Shown: piece by piece, positions 33,142 to 47,200 of the stretch
How the letters are laid out: each line of letters starts with the position of its first letter
Numbering within the stretch: position 1 is the first letter of the stretch
NCBI GenBank assembly: GCA_964036275.1
Contig: OZ038433.1
Coordinates: 40,395,336 to 40,459,335, forward strand
DNA length: 64,000 bases
From: Litoditis marina
Lineage: Eukaryota; Nematoda; Chromadorea; Rhabditida; Rhabditidae
Reading direction: 5' to 3'
The notes under the pieces: generated by a model
Seen by the model: the letters and a program-made list of their open reading frames with translations, nothing else
What the model was told of the DNA's origin: nothing
The model's database searches: none
Made by a program: the position numbers and the translations under genes

Positions 33142-36100
33142 ATGTCCGAGGATGCTGCTTCATTGCGTCTGCTATCCCCGGATGAGCTTATTCGACGTTT
33201 ACTCGTATATAAGGTTAGTGAAGAGTATCACAATGAAGCAAACATAGAAATTAGTGGTTTCTGTATATTATTTATGTCATCATTTTTTGACCGGTTTCAA
33301 GTTTTGTGTACGTCATTTAAAAGAACAGTGTTCAATGCAAACTAAGAACTCTACTTTGTTTTGCTTGTTTTATTGAATTCACCAACCTAGAAAACACGAG
33401 GATCTGAACTTCTGAACATATTCAACAAACATGATTTGACGTCGATTTGAATCAGTATTGCTGCATTGCATAAACTTAACTGGTTTAGTTTTTTTTTTTG
33501 GCTTTTTCAGATTCAAGCAGTTTTTTAAATAAACATTTCGTTTGACGCGTTGAAAGTTGAGTGAATTTTGCATTTAATAATCACGTTAGCGGGGTGAGCT
33601 GGTAAGTAGAATTCAACTTGAGCCCAAAAAAAACACTTTCTTTTTAGACGGAGCTAGAGAATGAGCGATCGGAGTTGGAGGAGTACAAGTCGTCTTCCCG
33701 TGAGATTGAGGAAATGTTGGAGAAGGAGCTGGAAGACGAGAAACGGGGAGCACGAGAGAAGGACCGCAGAATCCATATGGTCGAGACGGAACTCACTCGC
33801 TGTCAGGTTTGGATTCGGTTACTTATCTATATTACTTTGGTTACGTGGCTCTGGTTACTTGCCTTATAGTGTTTAACTTTTTTATCTGTTAGGTGAGGTA
33901 TTTAGCTTTATTCCATCTTTCTTCTGACCCCAGTAGCGTTTTTCCCACTGGGGAATGGTGATTGTTCTGTTATCTCTTTAACTGATCTAGTGTTGCTCAT
34001 TTAGTGGGTTGTTGATAAGGAGAAACGCCCAGAGAGAGAGAGAGAGAGTTAGATTTGCAAGAATCAGGTTGCAAAGACATATCTAGGTTTTGTAGAATTT
34101 TTTTATAGTAAAGGTCTTGTTCACCGTACACTGAAAATGATTAACATATATTCACATTTTTCAGGAAAGGTATGATACCGAGAAAAAGGAAATGCTCAAA
34201 ATCGAGAATAGTTTGCGAAAGGAGGTGAGTTATTTTCGGTGAGATGTGAGATCACCATCAAACTGCATCATACTTTATTCAAGGTATAAATTTGAAATAA
34301 ATAATGCATAATTTTTATTTACAAGAAAAAAACAACGTGTATTTTCTGAGTTGATTAGGCTCTATATGAATGACTGAGAGTTTCAGCGATACGATACATT
34401 ACGTAGGAATTGTACAGCAGAAAAGAATGAAAATACGTGTTTGTCATTTGAAACCTAATTTTGGTCAAACATGGTTGCATCTTTGAATTTGACATTTTTT
34501 TAGCAGCATTTTGGTGTATCTGAATGTTTCGGCCAATTACACATGCAACCAAAATGCAACGAGGGAACCAGGTTGCATGTGTATGAAACCATTGGTTGGT
34601 TTCAAATGCAACCTGGTTGCATCTCAAATGCAACCAAAATCACATAACATAACCAAAAATACAAGTTTAAAAAATGTGTAAACCGCCGAATGTTTCAACC
34701 TAATAGTTTCCTCCGATTTCAGCTGGAGTCAACAAAAGAAGACCGTGATTCGAAAAGGAAGCGAGTTCGTGACTTGGAACAACAGAATGATGATCTGCAA
34801 CGGGCGGACAGGAACAATCAACAGGTCATGGAGGACCTCGGAGCCAAGGTATAGTTCTTATTTCATATTTATATATATTATTTTACAAGTCATTTTCGGA
34901 AATGTTCAAGCCAATATTCTTCAGCTTTCTGAAAAGGGCCACTTAGTTTTGTTCCCCTCCCCAGTTTATAGCAAAACCGTTTTGGGGGCCACGCTGTGTA
35001 TACAAGGTGTAAAATAAAGTTTATAAGAAACGTGAGAGAACCAACTCGTTAATTTTAGAGATTTATCTTTCCTGTAATGATTCTGTTAGGGTTGTAGCTG
35101 TACACGAAAACAAGGTTTTGTTCAATAAAATTGTTGATCTCTGAAACGGTAGCAATCTGTGATCTACTGGTATATATATCTTAATACATTCACGTACTGA
35201 GTTTTACCTGAACGCGTATATATCTGGTTTCTGGCTAATTCATGTGCACATTCGGTGTCAGCGTGACCGCATTTCATAGCTAGTATAGTTTCGTATTCCT
35301 TCAAGAAATATGAGTTTGATGTGCCAACGTATATCTGTAAATTACAAAAGCTGAATTGGTTGGTTTTCAGCTGAATGATGCGATGGAAAGAATGACTCTT
35401 TTGGAGAATGAAATCGCCGACAGACAAGTAGCATCGGAGGAAATGTATCGGTTGAGGTACGTTCATGCATACAGCAGCAAGGTTGTCCGGATAGTCAGAA
35501 AAGTTCGAAAAACCGTCTACTTTTTAGTCGAAAAGATGAAAATCGGTCTACTTCTTTGTCAAAACAAAATCCTGAATTTTCACGTGTTTTTATCGAAAAA
35601 CGGATTACTTTTTGTCGCTCAGTTAGACCTTACTGGTGTATGTGTATGGGTACGTTTATTTCACGTCCCAGTCAGTTTCGCCTGTTCTCACCTTTCTACC
35701 TTTCTTATTTCTTACTAGTGTATTTTTATCGGGAAAAGGTTGCATGTCGTGGCTTTTCGATTCATCCTCTATAAAATGAGATGAACACTTAGTGGTTCGA
35801 CACTACGCTCAAGTTTCGAGAATAGTCACGTTGTCACGTAGTTACGAAACTAGCCTGCTGGTTTTGTGCGACACTTGGTTTTCTCATAGGTTTATAAGGT
35901 CGGTTCCTTTTACAGAATGATCTCATTGATTTCAATTTGAACATAGTTTTGTGATTTTCAGAGAAGAGTTGAAAGAGCGTCCGCGCCTTGTGGTTTGTCC
36001 ACTTCGCATAGAGAAGTGTGAAGAATCGGATACCCCGGAGGAGCCAACTCCAGATGAGAAAAAAACGATGATGGACGATGTTGATGTTGAGATGGCGTCC

Positions 36101-36767
36101 CCGGAAGAGATTCTATCCACTCCCGAGAACACAGAATCCCTGCAAACGCTTCGCACGCCACTTCATGTATGTTGTTTTTTCATGAAAACGAGTTATAGAA
36201 GGTTAGAAGGTATAATAAGATAATTTAAGTTGTCATATTAAAGCATAACTTATTGATAAGGTTATGTGATGAGTTTGTTAATAGTAATCAGTTTACGGGG
36301 GTTGCGCGTGTTTAGTTCCCGGGTCAGGTTATCAACTACTTGTTCATATTCGTTCTGTTTTGTCAACATGATTTGTTGTTCATATCCATCCCCGTTTAGA
36401 TGTGTTTTAGATCTAGTTGTTTCGATTTATGATAGATTAAAATTATCATGTCATTTGGGTTCAGAATCACTCGGAGTACAGAAGACGTGCAAGCCAAGGT
36501 TTGGTATCCTCCAATCGCGCATTTTGCACAACGAGTTGCGCACTGTTTTGAATTGAGTTTTGCTTGCCACCCAGTGGCTTTTGACTTTCGACGGGTTTGA
36601 TGTTTGACCTCATCCCATTTCAGTTGTCCGCCCCTGTTCCCCAGGGAAAAGGCTTCGCCAGTTGTGTGAACCGAATCGTAAATGACCTGATGATCAAAGT
36701 GAACCGGCTGGAGAACGTATTGACGGATCTGCGGACGAAGTCCCCGAGATCCCCCAGACGCACCTAG
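33142..36767 (+). CDS. NudE/NDE1-like dynein regulator, 7 exons, 283 aa
   Basis: Exons 33142-33213, 33648-33806, 34165-34224, 34723-34848, 35371-35456, 35962-36166 and 36624-36767 join in phase to 852 nt. Residues about 20-165 are a heptad-rich coiled coil with NudE-family segments: LEEYKSSSREIEEMLEKEL, RVRDLEQQNDDLQRA, MEDLGAKLNDAMERMTLLEN and EEMYRLREELKE. NudE proteins bind LIS1 and dynein and act in nuclear migration and spindle function. The acidic middle (TPEEPTPDEKKTMMDDVDVE) and the C-terminal SCVNRIVNDLMIKVNRLENVL-type helix match the NDE1/NDEL1 plan, at somewhat shorter length. The ATG follows a TTTGTTCAG acceptor with no gap, which points to spliced-leader addition. Confidence 0.9.
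34531..34687. mobile_element. MITE, family D copy 2 (reversed), with a 9-bp target duplication
   Basis: It runs GGCCAATTACACATGCAACC to AATGTGTAAACCGCC, the reverse of copy 1. GAATGTTTC flanks it on both sides (34522-34530 and 34688-34696). The interior again has GCAACCTGGTTGCAT. It lies in intron 3 of the NudE-like gene. Confidence 0.85.
35468..35642. mobile_element. MITE-like repeat, family B copy 5
   Basis: Diverged ends (CAGCAAGGTTGTCCGGATAG and CAGTTAGACCTTACTGGTGT) and internal CGAAAA...CGTCTACTTTTTAGTCG segments match family B. It sits in intron 5 of the NudE-like gene, starting about 11 bp after the donor. Confidence 0.6.
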
Positions 36768-38286
36768 ATGACGTCATATTCTAAGATAACGTCACAGCTC
36801 ACAGGTCCTAAGGCCGTATGCAGGATCATTCCGTCGCTGAGTTTCTTTAACCTCCTTCCCTTTCTGTCTTTATGTAAGACGGTTAAAAACATCGTACGGC
36901 CTTGCTTTTGGTTAGATCTCGTTGCCTTTTGCTATTGAATAGTTCACATCGCACCAGTTTGGGACCATATGTTCCGTGGGAGTTTTTCCGTTTTGGAGAA
37001 TGGTGTATTCAGGTGCAGGCTGTGGGTCTGAATTGGTGTGATGCGAGTTTCTACTTGCTTCTAGGTCCGTATAGGCTTATCGATTGCTTTTCAACCTCAT
37101 TTGCCTTTGGTTCCATCTCAGGTTTCGATACCAAAAACTAGGGAAAGCTGAATTTTGTTCTATAGAGTGTATATTCTGGGTACGAGTATCGCGGATAGTT
37201 TTGTTTCTGTATTTCTAGGTTTTCATCTCCATGTCGTGAAAAAATATATAACTTGCCTGAGTCTTACTGCAGTAATGTAAGCACATTTCTCTATTTTTGA
37301 GCATATTTCTGTTCGTTGTATTCACGATCACGTAGTTTTATAATCATACCGAATCGTTTGTGTTTTTGAGTAATCTGTAGTATTCCTCTGGTGTACCAAT
37401 TATAGCCTGTTTCTTTTTAGAATTTAGGGTATCTAGTGTTTTCTGTTGCCTAGAGACATTTGGTCTCCAACATCCGAATTATTAGTTTTCCCCTAACGAT
37501 TTTTGTTTATATGGTCTTCATTTGTTAGTTAACAGGGAAAAATAAACGCTAAGTAAATTAGGAGCTGGTAGCAATTTTCAAACAACAATTCAGTTGTACC
37601 ATTCTATTCTGGCTCCTTTAACGTTTTACTAACAAAAACGGATTATATTTGAAAGAAACCAGATGAATATTGGTTATCGTATTTTTCCTTGGTTATAGGT
37701 TTTGCTCGACTTATGCCATTTCCCTTTCCCGACGTGTCTTCTGTGTGCTCTTTTTAGCTACGTTTGGTATTCTTTTTCCTTGTACAATAAAAGTTGTTAT
37801 ATGGGTAGCTTTTCTCGATTGTTCTACTAACAACTCACGTGGTGTGCAGTGTGCCTCGATAACTATCTAACATTATTGATTTTTCACTAGGGTAGGTTTT
37901 GCAATTATACAATAGTACTGGGATTCTGTAACGGCGAGTTTGTAAGAGTATAGCGGGTTTGCAAGAATATTGACAAGGTTTCGTGGTTTGAGTGGTTTAA
38001 AAACGTGCGAAATTTATTTTATCCACCAGCGAAAATTGAAATGTTTGCAAATTCTTTCTAACCTTCTATTTGCTTGGCAATGAATTGGCTGTTACGAAAT
38101 GTAAAACGTGGTAAAAAAGGGCAGCATTTCTGAGGGTTATTCAATTAACAGTTCACGTGACTGTTCCAAGAGCAAGTAAATAAGAAATAGATTGTGTAGT
38201 TTGATCATCATAAAGTACTATTATTTCGAAATTGTTCGCAGCCAGGATATTAGTTTGATGAGGAAATTACGGTAGGAGTTGTTTAG
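36768..38286. other. Intergenic region, NudE-like gene to EOGT
   Basis: 1.5 kb with the NudE-like 3' UTR (one AATAAA at about 37540) and the EOGT 5' flank. I see no other exon, RNA gene or clear repeat. It ends in a GTTGTTTAG acceptor that abuts the EOGT ATG. Confidence 0.6.
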
Positions 38287-41200
38287 ATGTGGATTTGGCT
38301 GTTGTTCTCAGTCTGCCTGCGCAGCGTGCAGACCTCAAGGTGGACTGACTTGGAACTAGCTCCCAAATTACTCGAGTATCACATACGATCGGACGATAAA
38401 TTGCGGGAATCTTGTCTCAAGGACCCTACTTGTCCTGTGAAAGTAGGTTTCGGATAAAAGATTCATCCGGTTCATGTAGAATTTGAACCTTCAGCTTTCC
38501 CTCTTTCTCGTTGCTTTTCGGGCAAAATTTGTCAATTTTGGCGTGTATTGAGATCAAACTACAAGTATTATTTGTCATGATTTTTTAATGTGCTCAGTGA
38601 AGCTCGAACTAATCTGGATCCTGTTTAAATACGATTTTCAGTCCTCAGAGTGTTCCTGAAATTTTTCTGCAACGATAAAATGGTAGTACAGGACAGTTTT
38701 TCGATTTTTCCTCGAAAAAGTTTCTTTATTACAGAGAGGGCAGTTGGAAAATGGACGATGTTGGGGCATGGAAAGGAACTGCGATTTGAATTCCACCTAC
38801 ACTCACGAAATGGGAATAGGCAAATGCAATCTGAGGACCCATAAGTAAATATATTGTTTAAAAACACTCGAAAACGCATTGAACTACTTTTTCGCAATTA
38901 TCATTTGCAGAGTGAATTTGCAAGCCAGAAAACAGTTGAAGTCAACCGACGTTCCGTTTCTGCGTATGCTATTTTGACATATAACGAACATAGTTGTTCA
39001 TAAAAGTCGTATTTTCTCAAGGTTCAATTATTGCACCAGAAAATTCAAACAAAGTAACATATAACATTTATAATTCATTTTTGCAGAAGACCAATTCAGA
39101 AGAATGCTAAGGAAACTTTTTTCGAGGAGGCCGATTTTGGTTATGTGAAATCAAGAAGTTTCCTTCATACAATCTGTGATTCCAAAGATGAGGTAGATTG
39201 TCACTAAGTAAAAGTAACGTAGTTACCATCAAGTTGGTTTAACGGTATAATATCGTATCTTTCACTCATTTTTATCTATAATAATCAATAAAGTGTTTCT
39301 TAAGCCTTCTCACTATTCATAATGCTTGCCAGTCACAAAGTGTTCATGATGACTTTTCAGACGAAAACAACACTGGAATGTTCGGATCATCTACGCTATT
39401 GTTACGCCAAGAACATTTTCTTCGATTTTAGGCATTTCAATGTGAAACGATCAGCCAGGTCAGTGGCGTTTTATAGACCTAAAAGAGTTGTATAGTGGTA
39501 TAGTACTTTGCACGCACTTGTAAGCCGTATGAAGGCTAATCTCCCAGTCAGGTTTTTCAAACGCATTTAGGAAACTGTTACATTGTTATTCCCTTATTAC
39601 CTACATACTATAGAACATTTCTTCAAAAGCCCTTGTCTCAATCAAAACTAGACAACTGAATGCTATACGGTGTACTGTATGAGTTTATCGAGTTCAAAAT
39701 GTGTATATTTTTCTAGATACCGTAATGATCTGATAAAAGACGGAGACGTTGGCGGATCTTGTGAACAGTTCTTCCCAGAAGTAATAAAATCGAATATGGG
39801 CCACAAAAGTTATCTGCAAAGCTGGTAATGATTAATATACTACAATTAAATGGAACCGTCGTGTAAAACGTGAAGAAATGCGGACGATTCACGTTCTGCA
39901 GTTGTGTTGTGTTTATCACGTTTGTACAATGTTGCCGGGCGTGTTATGACTTTTTTTTACAATTATTGGACACGTTAATTCTTTAAGCATAAACCTCAAC
40001 GTAGATCAAGTTTGTGTTGAAGTTTAATCTGTAAACACGGCAGAAATTCCAAAATGCGGCGAAATCGCACGAGATCAAACTACAACCACAAAAAACGGAA
40101 CAAAACTACCGTGTCAGCTTGTTTTTCTAGAATTCCGATGGCATATTAATGTTGTTTGGAGTTATTGAGTTTCGAAGATGAACTGGGTGAAAACACAGCT
40201 TGAAGGAGCAAAGCTGCCTTGAACGGTTGTTCTTGTTTTCCAGGGCCCACGAGTTGGAGTTCTTTCAATCCAACCCCGAGTTTGAGGTGAATTCGGCCCA
40301 CTGTGACGTCATATTCGAGCGACCGACGATTGTGGTCAAATTGGATGCCTCCGTCAACATGTTCCACCATTTCTGCGACTTTGTCAACATTTACGCGTCA
40401 CAACATCTGAATTCGTCCTTCTCACGAGACGTGGATATTGTCTGGTGGGATACGGTAGGTTAACCGAATCACGGGTCAACATTTACTATTTCAGTTATTT
40501 TTTATGTAGTGTTACATTTAGATACTATGTGTCAAAGTACATGAATACGTTGACTAAATATTCTAAATAAAACATTTAGACGTTGTAGTACTGACTTTTC
40601 AATGAACCGCCACACAAGAGACTCAAACCAGAAACCGACACTCTTATAGGCATATGTGCCAACAACTATACTGACTGTACTATCAAAAGCGATGCTGGCC
40701 GAACAAACATTACCGTCCAGACACAGCGTGAACAGAACCATACAGTATGACCGTTCCACTCATTCAACAATAATCGTATTCCTTCAGCATTCCGGCGGTT
40801 TTGTGGACAATCTGTTCGGCACCACTTGGCGAGCATTTTCCAACAGAAAACCAGTGGAGTTGGTGGCATTGGCGGGCAAACGGGTGTGTTTCAAGCAGGC
40901 CATGTTACCCCTTCTGGCACGTCAGAGATACGGATTGTACTACAATATGCCGTTGGTGAGTCATGCGGTTTTGGCTGATCTTGCGGGGTATGCTTTTCTT
41001 CCTCAACACAGTATTCAAGTAGGTAAAGGAGAAAAAACGTCACCCGCGAGGCTGGTTTTTATTTTATAAATCTGGTCACTGTTATACTCTGCAAGCGGTA
41101 CAAGGTGGAGGCACACAAAACGTGAGAAAATATAGCAAGGTTTGTTCTCCATTGTAAGAAAAGATTTTTCAGCAGAGGTTCGCTTTACTTACTGAATCAG

Positions 41201-44200
41201 TTAAAGCTTCTTGTATTTTCTATCTGAGTGTCTTAGTACTTCGCGTTTAGATGGAAGGCTGTTCTGGTTCCGGTCTAATGCACTCTTTCTCCCATCACTT
41301 GCTACATCGACTGGAAGTTGCACAAGAAGGACCTCTGCTGGACAAAATCAGAGTGACGATTCTCACGCGAAGCACCCGATATCGCAAAATACTCAACATA
41401 AACGAGGTATAGTGCCAGTCAGGTCACGTGAAACGTGAACTGAGAACGTACACAATTAATGACGCCTCTACTCGTTTCACGTGACTTTTATATCTAGTAC
41501 ACGTGTATAGCGGCACCGCAAAGTTAGACGCTAATTCACAAAGTTGAAGCTTTTACATCAATGTTCAGAGTGGTGGTTCAGAGTGGTGGTCTGTTCACTT
41601 GTTATTGAAAAGCGAACTAGAGTTAAGAACAAATCGTGAGAAGATGGTTCAATCATACGGCAATGTACAATAAGAGTAGAAAGCTCGGGGCACTGGTATA
41701 CGGTACTGGGTACAATTGAGCGAAGTGAAATAGTGGCAGGCACAGATGGATCAGGAATAGCACAAAACGATTTCGAAAACTGTTGAAAAAGTTGTGATTT
41801 TTAACTGTTCGACCTAACATTCAGTAACAGTAGTGAAAATACACGGACTATTTTTTCATTCTGTTTTCGAAGTACTGTAGTCTCTGCGTGTGTGAAGGTT
41901 TAGGCTACGTTCATACTTTTCACGCCGTACAGGTAGAAAGTTTGTTCCCTATGAAAGTGGGGTACGCGTTAATAAGTGTATCTTTTACTATCCTAAAAGT
42001 ATGAACGTAACTTTTCAGCGATTTAGAAATCTGTTCTCAAAAATTTTGTGTGCGCGATCCGCTGGTCTGAACCCCAATGGACGCTTGATCACACTCGTCA
42101 TCACTCGAGTGCCGCACCTGGCGAAGTTCGATAGGAACCAGAATTTTCTGCAATGAAAATCATTAATTTGACTTTTTGAGTTGCGAAAAAGTAGTGTTCT
42201 ATGCTAGAAAATAAATTTTGTTTTGGTTCAGTTCAAAAAAAAAAGATTTTGCTTTGGATTGCTGAACCGTAACTAAAAATAATAAAACTACACGAGTTCT
42301 TGTATTTATCAATATCCAGTTGTTTTGAATCTCCGTTTTTCAGTAATGCTAGAAGAAGTATACCCAATTTTTTGTCAAGTATCTGAACTGCTCACAGTCT
42401 ACCAAAGCTAGTGTGTTCACTTTTCGGTTTTCGGAAGCTCTGGTGTGCATCTAGTCGAAAACATAGTCACGTTAAACGTGTGATACACAGCAGAATTCAG
42501 AAACGTGCGCACACCATTTGCAGCGCTGTAGGAGAATGCCACGTTTTACTAACCATCGACTTTTCGTGTTCGCGACTTATTAGAAGAGTTTCCTAGAAAA
42601 AAGTGCGAAAGTGGTCTGAGCTCTACCCGTCGCTCCACTAAACGCCGGCAATAACGGACAGTGAGTGCCGTTCTGTCGGGCTTGAAGTTTGATCTTAGTG
42701 TAGTTTAGACCGTAGTTGAGAAATGTGTTGTGTTTGAAAGACCACACTAAATTTTTTAATTTGTCACTTCATGCGACCAGACTACAACGCAAACTTGATC
42801 ATCTTCTATAACTCACCTGATGACCCAATTGTGGTTCACTGAGAAAATAGCCTTTCGTCACTCGTTCCGAATCATTTGCTGTCAAATGGGAGTACAGCAC
42901 GTACACACAAATTGCCGCCGCGATTGCTGGAATGCTCATTGGATAACTTCACTTATGATATAAATGATAAACTAATGTTAGGTTCCAACCAATGAACGTA
43001 GAGATGTATACGGTGAAAGTATAAATGCTCAAGATCTGCCGTAAATGGAAAAGTTTTATCGGATTTCTGGCACGTTTGACAATGTCTTTAATAGCCACTT
43101 CGCTACTCGGACAATTTCTATTTATGTTCTACACGATGGCAGGCAGAGAACACTACTTTCAAATGTACCCTAGGGGATCGGAGAGAGAAGATTGGGAATA
43201 AATTGGTCACCAACAAAAAATCACAAATTAGGCGAAGCCTTATTCCCTTATTCGTAGTTCTCACCGTGAATCGGCGCAAACACCATCTGCAACGAGTACA
43301 TGGCTATCCGGGTGCTGGTCACAATTCGGTTCTCGGCGGCACCGATGTTCTCGATGTACTTTTCTTCGCTGTTTATGAGATGGGCGGTCCAGAAAAATAG
43401 TCCCACACTTTGCACGAAGGAAAGAGAGGACGCAATACAACTGGCAATCTGGAAATAACATTATTTTCAGGATTATAGTTCAAGTCACATTCTGCTGCCA
43501 GCTATAGGTTCAATCTAGTAAATAACCAAGGTGTCCTCTAGATACTAGGACTGTACTACGTCCCTGAAAGGATAGCAGCCTATCTTTTAGCGCGCCAGCC
43601 ATGAAAAAATTCACTTTTGGAAATTAGTGTTGATGTACACAGTTTTTTCCTCAAGCATGAGTACGTTCTCAGTGGTTGCAACATGTGTTTTCATGACTCC
43701 AATTGTAAAGTCGTTTGATAGATGTAGTATGCCGCGTGGCAGCTGGCGCCAACACTAACTAATTCAAATCAGCTGGCAATTATCGATTTATCACGGATGG
43801 TTTTTGGGTATCACGGTCTTTCAAATAGTGCCCAGATGATCTGGAAAGCTTTTGGGGGCACAAAACAAGGCAGAAAAACACCAATTTCCGGGCATCTCCA
43901 GAAATTTGGCTTTCGCTATACTTCGTTTGATGCTTCATCATAGTCAAAACTTTTTTCCAAACATTTTCAACAGTTCCCGAATAATCAGTCCCCGAACCCC
44001 CATAGTACAAGTACTCTAGACAACTCACTAGCCACTTCCTAGTTTGACGGCATTTGGTGAATGTGAACACGACAATGGTATTGATAATAAGTAGTAGACA
44101 CACAATGATGTTCACGTAGAAAGGACATCCGTCATAGAACAAACTGATTATGGCGAATATCAACTGAAATGAAGGGCAAATTAAGGAGAAGAAAAGGTAA

Positions 44201-47200
44201 ACTAGGGTACGGAAGAGCAGAATGGTGAGAACTATGACGAATTGAACGCAAAGAATAGGAAGAATGTGATTAAAGCGCGCATAGCCGTTACACCGTAGGA
44301 AGATTACCGGAGATGATAAGTCAAATATTTTGTCTCGTGAGCAGGCTCATTAGCTTTAGTAGTTTGTTCTCTTTGTAAGTTCTTGTAAGTTATCAGGATA
44401 ATATAACGTGTATATCAAAATTGTATACAAATCCCAATATAAACAAATTACAATTGCGACAATTTATCAGCGAGAGTTTTTATGGTGGACCTCAGCATGG
44501 AAATGTTTTATAAGAGGAGGAAGGTTTGTGTGAAAGGAATACTTTAATTAACTGTGGAAGGTTCACAAACTTGAACAGTAAATTTGTTTGGATGAAAATA
44601 AATAAATAAAATTATATAAAGTTCAGATAAGAAAATGAATCAATCAATACTCACCAATTGAATGGCGCTGGCGAAGGCAACTAGCGTCAAGGTAAGCAGA
44701 TTTCGTGGATCAGCAGTTAGAATTCGGCTCGTCGTTATCTGCTCAACCTGAATGACACAAAATGTTTTATTTTTCTGACCGAAATGTAGTTTGTAGCTCA
44801 TTGAAAAGTTAAATGTATATCAATTTTTTGTTGTATATAGTTTCCGTAATTTCGAGCTAATTTACTAAGTGAATGTAACTCAGTATTGGGCCCGCCTCGA
44901 GATATTTGGGTTTTCCGAATTTGCTGTGCGACACTGAATGTCTAAAAAGTATCTCAAAAGGGATTCAATACATACGATTTTACGCAGAATAAATAAAACG
45001 GTTCACACTATACTCTGTTTCACAAATCGATGTCCTTCTACAGTAACCTGTCCAATTTTCAGATGGTGTTTTCTAATGTATAGATCATTATTTGGTTTAA
45101 AAATACCAGAGTGTGTAGTAGTAGAGGCGCAGAAAACACTTCTAAAATTGGAAGAAAATCTGAAAATTCCAACATACCAGAATTTAATCGGGAAGTTCGA
45201 GCACATTACTGTAGAGGGTGATGAGTGGGTGGAACGAATTATAGTTAATTTCTCTTCACGTGTCACGTGACTTAAATACTCCTAGGCTACTCACATGATA
45301 TGATTGTGTCATGTTAGTCATCTTTGATCCGGTACTCTCGTACATGGCAACTGGATGGATGTTGTTCCCGGTCGTTCGTACTGAAACAAATATACTTTTA
45401 AGGTCGAATAAAAATTAGCACGTAGAGCGTGGAGCTTCGTCGTACTAAAGGCCTTAGGGTCGATAGGACGGTTCCGTTATTAAAGGGGCATCGTTTGTTT
45501 ATGCCATTCCACAATTTCGTTTGATTTCGTTCCTGATTCCTTTTTTCCGTCTGAGAGTTGCCCACATCTGAGCGAGTGTCATTTACGAGTAATTTAATAC
45601 CCAGTCACACCTGCCACAAAAGTCAGGGATGAGTTCGCAACTTATACCAATAAAAATGTACTTAAAAATGGATAGAAATGATTCGCAGAACTCGTAGAAA
45701 TTGCATCATATTCCAAATCAAAATGAGGTTGCGGAATCTAAAGCGCAATGTACCCCTAATGCCAATCCTTCGCGTCGTAATTTAGCGAACTATGCATTGA
45801 ATTTATTTAAATATTTGCTGTTCATTTCAACCATCGTCGGATATAAAAAATGAACTACTGATAGTTCCTGAACTTAGGTCAATCGGTTAGAGAAGAACAC
45901 ATGAAGTCACGTGACACTCGCGTATTCACCATGACTCATAACCATTCATTGGCTCGAAAATGAGATGTCAGCCGCTAATTCTTAAGCTGGGACTATTTCG
46001 CTGATACAATTTTAAGCTCGGACTTTTCAGCGTTCACAAACTAAGCTGTTGTAACCTGTGCTCACCGGTGCTCTTGGTGACAATACTGTCGTTGTCGGAG
46101 CCTCCGGACTCGGTGGTGCCGCGCCGCTCCCCCAATCCATCAAACCCGTACGTATCTCGATAGTAAACAACTGGCGGGAAAGACGGAGTATACTGGAAAA
46201 GCGGTGGAATATAGAAAAGTGAAAAATAGTGAGATAAAAATGAACGAAATCGAGTATTCATATGTAATGTTTGTTTACATAGTGTTTGATTTTGCGAAAT
46301 TGCTCGTGAAACAGGTTTATTTGTTGCGCTGAAGTTCCAATTTTGATGAAAAAGTTGTTGAAACAGTTTGTTTCAACCCTGACCTAACGGTGTGTTTTAA
46401 TCCCCCTCTTGTAAAATTATAGTCCGTTTTTTGGAAATTTTACAATCAGGGAACAATACTGAAATCATAATTCAAACATTTTAACATATTAGTTACCTTA
46501 TGATCGTGAGTTCTAAATGGTACGGGCGCGGCCATGCTGAGCAGAGATGTAGTGGAGCGCGTTCCTCTCTCTATTACAACACCATTTTATTCCTCTCTTT
46601 CTCTGAACCTCTCCAAACGCCATGCTCTCTGCTCATTTGGCCAATGAAAAATTGTGCTGACCAGCAATTTATGGGCCATATGGAAGCATTTAAGTAGAAC
46701 AACTATTTGGAACATTACTCACCCCTAAAACACCACTAAAAGGAAACCAAACACAAAACGTTCTACGCTCAACTCTACGTGACAATTGATTAGTTGGTCC
46801 ACGTGTGATTGCTGGTTTCACAGAGATTCCATTCGATGAATAAGCAAAATGAACGCTCTCTTGAACAAGAGATTTTTGCTATGCTCAATAGAAACTGCCC
46901 AGTTACTGATGTCCCTTCACGTTTACTTGATAACCGAATGTTTTCGAAGCGGAACGTTGAGCTTATGCGTGTGGCTACCACATACATGTTCGTAAACTTT
47001 GAATAGGAATGAGAAACTGTAAGTACTTCTGGTGAACTTATTATCATCCTTAGTTTTGTTTCATCTTACTTAACATCTCATTTTCACTTTTACATGTTCA
47101 CTCATTTCAGAACATCCTTACAGCATTATTCACTGTCTAGGCGGGACGGTTTTGTAGTTCATACTTCGTAAACATCTTACTCAAATTCTAAAGATTTTCA

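Noticed and set aside
38650..38844. Frame [15 protein letters not shown]... in the EOGT region
   Set aside because: Another frame of 38735-38844 gives RCWGMERNC, which matches EOGT and splices in phase on both sides.
43780..44163. A 127-aa uninterrupted minus-strand frame
   Set aside because: Only 44029-44163 is exon. The rest reads through the GTGAGT donor into intron, and the spliced model continues in phase at 43448.
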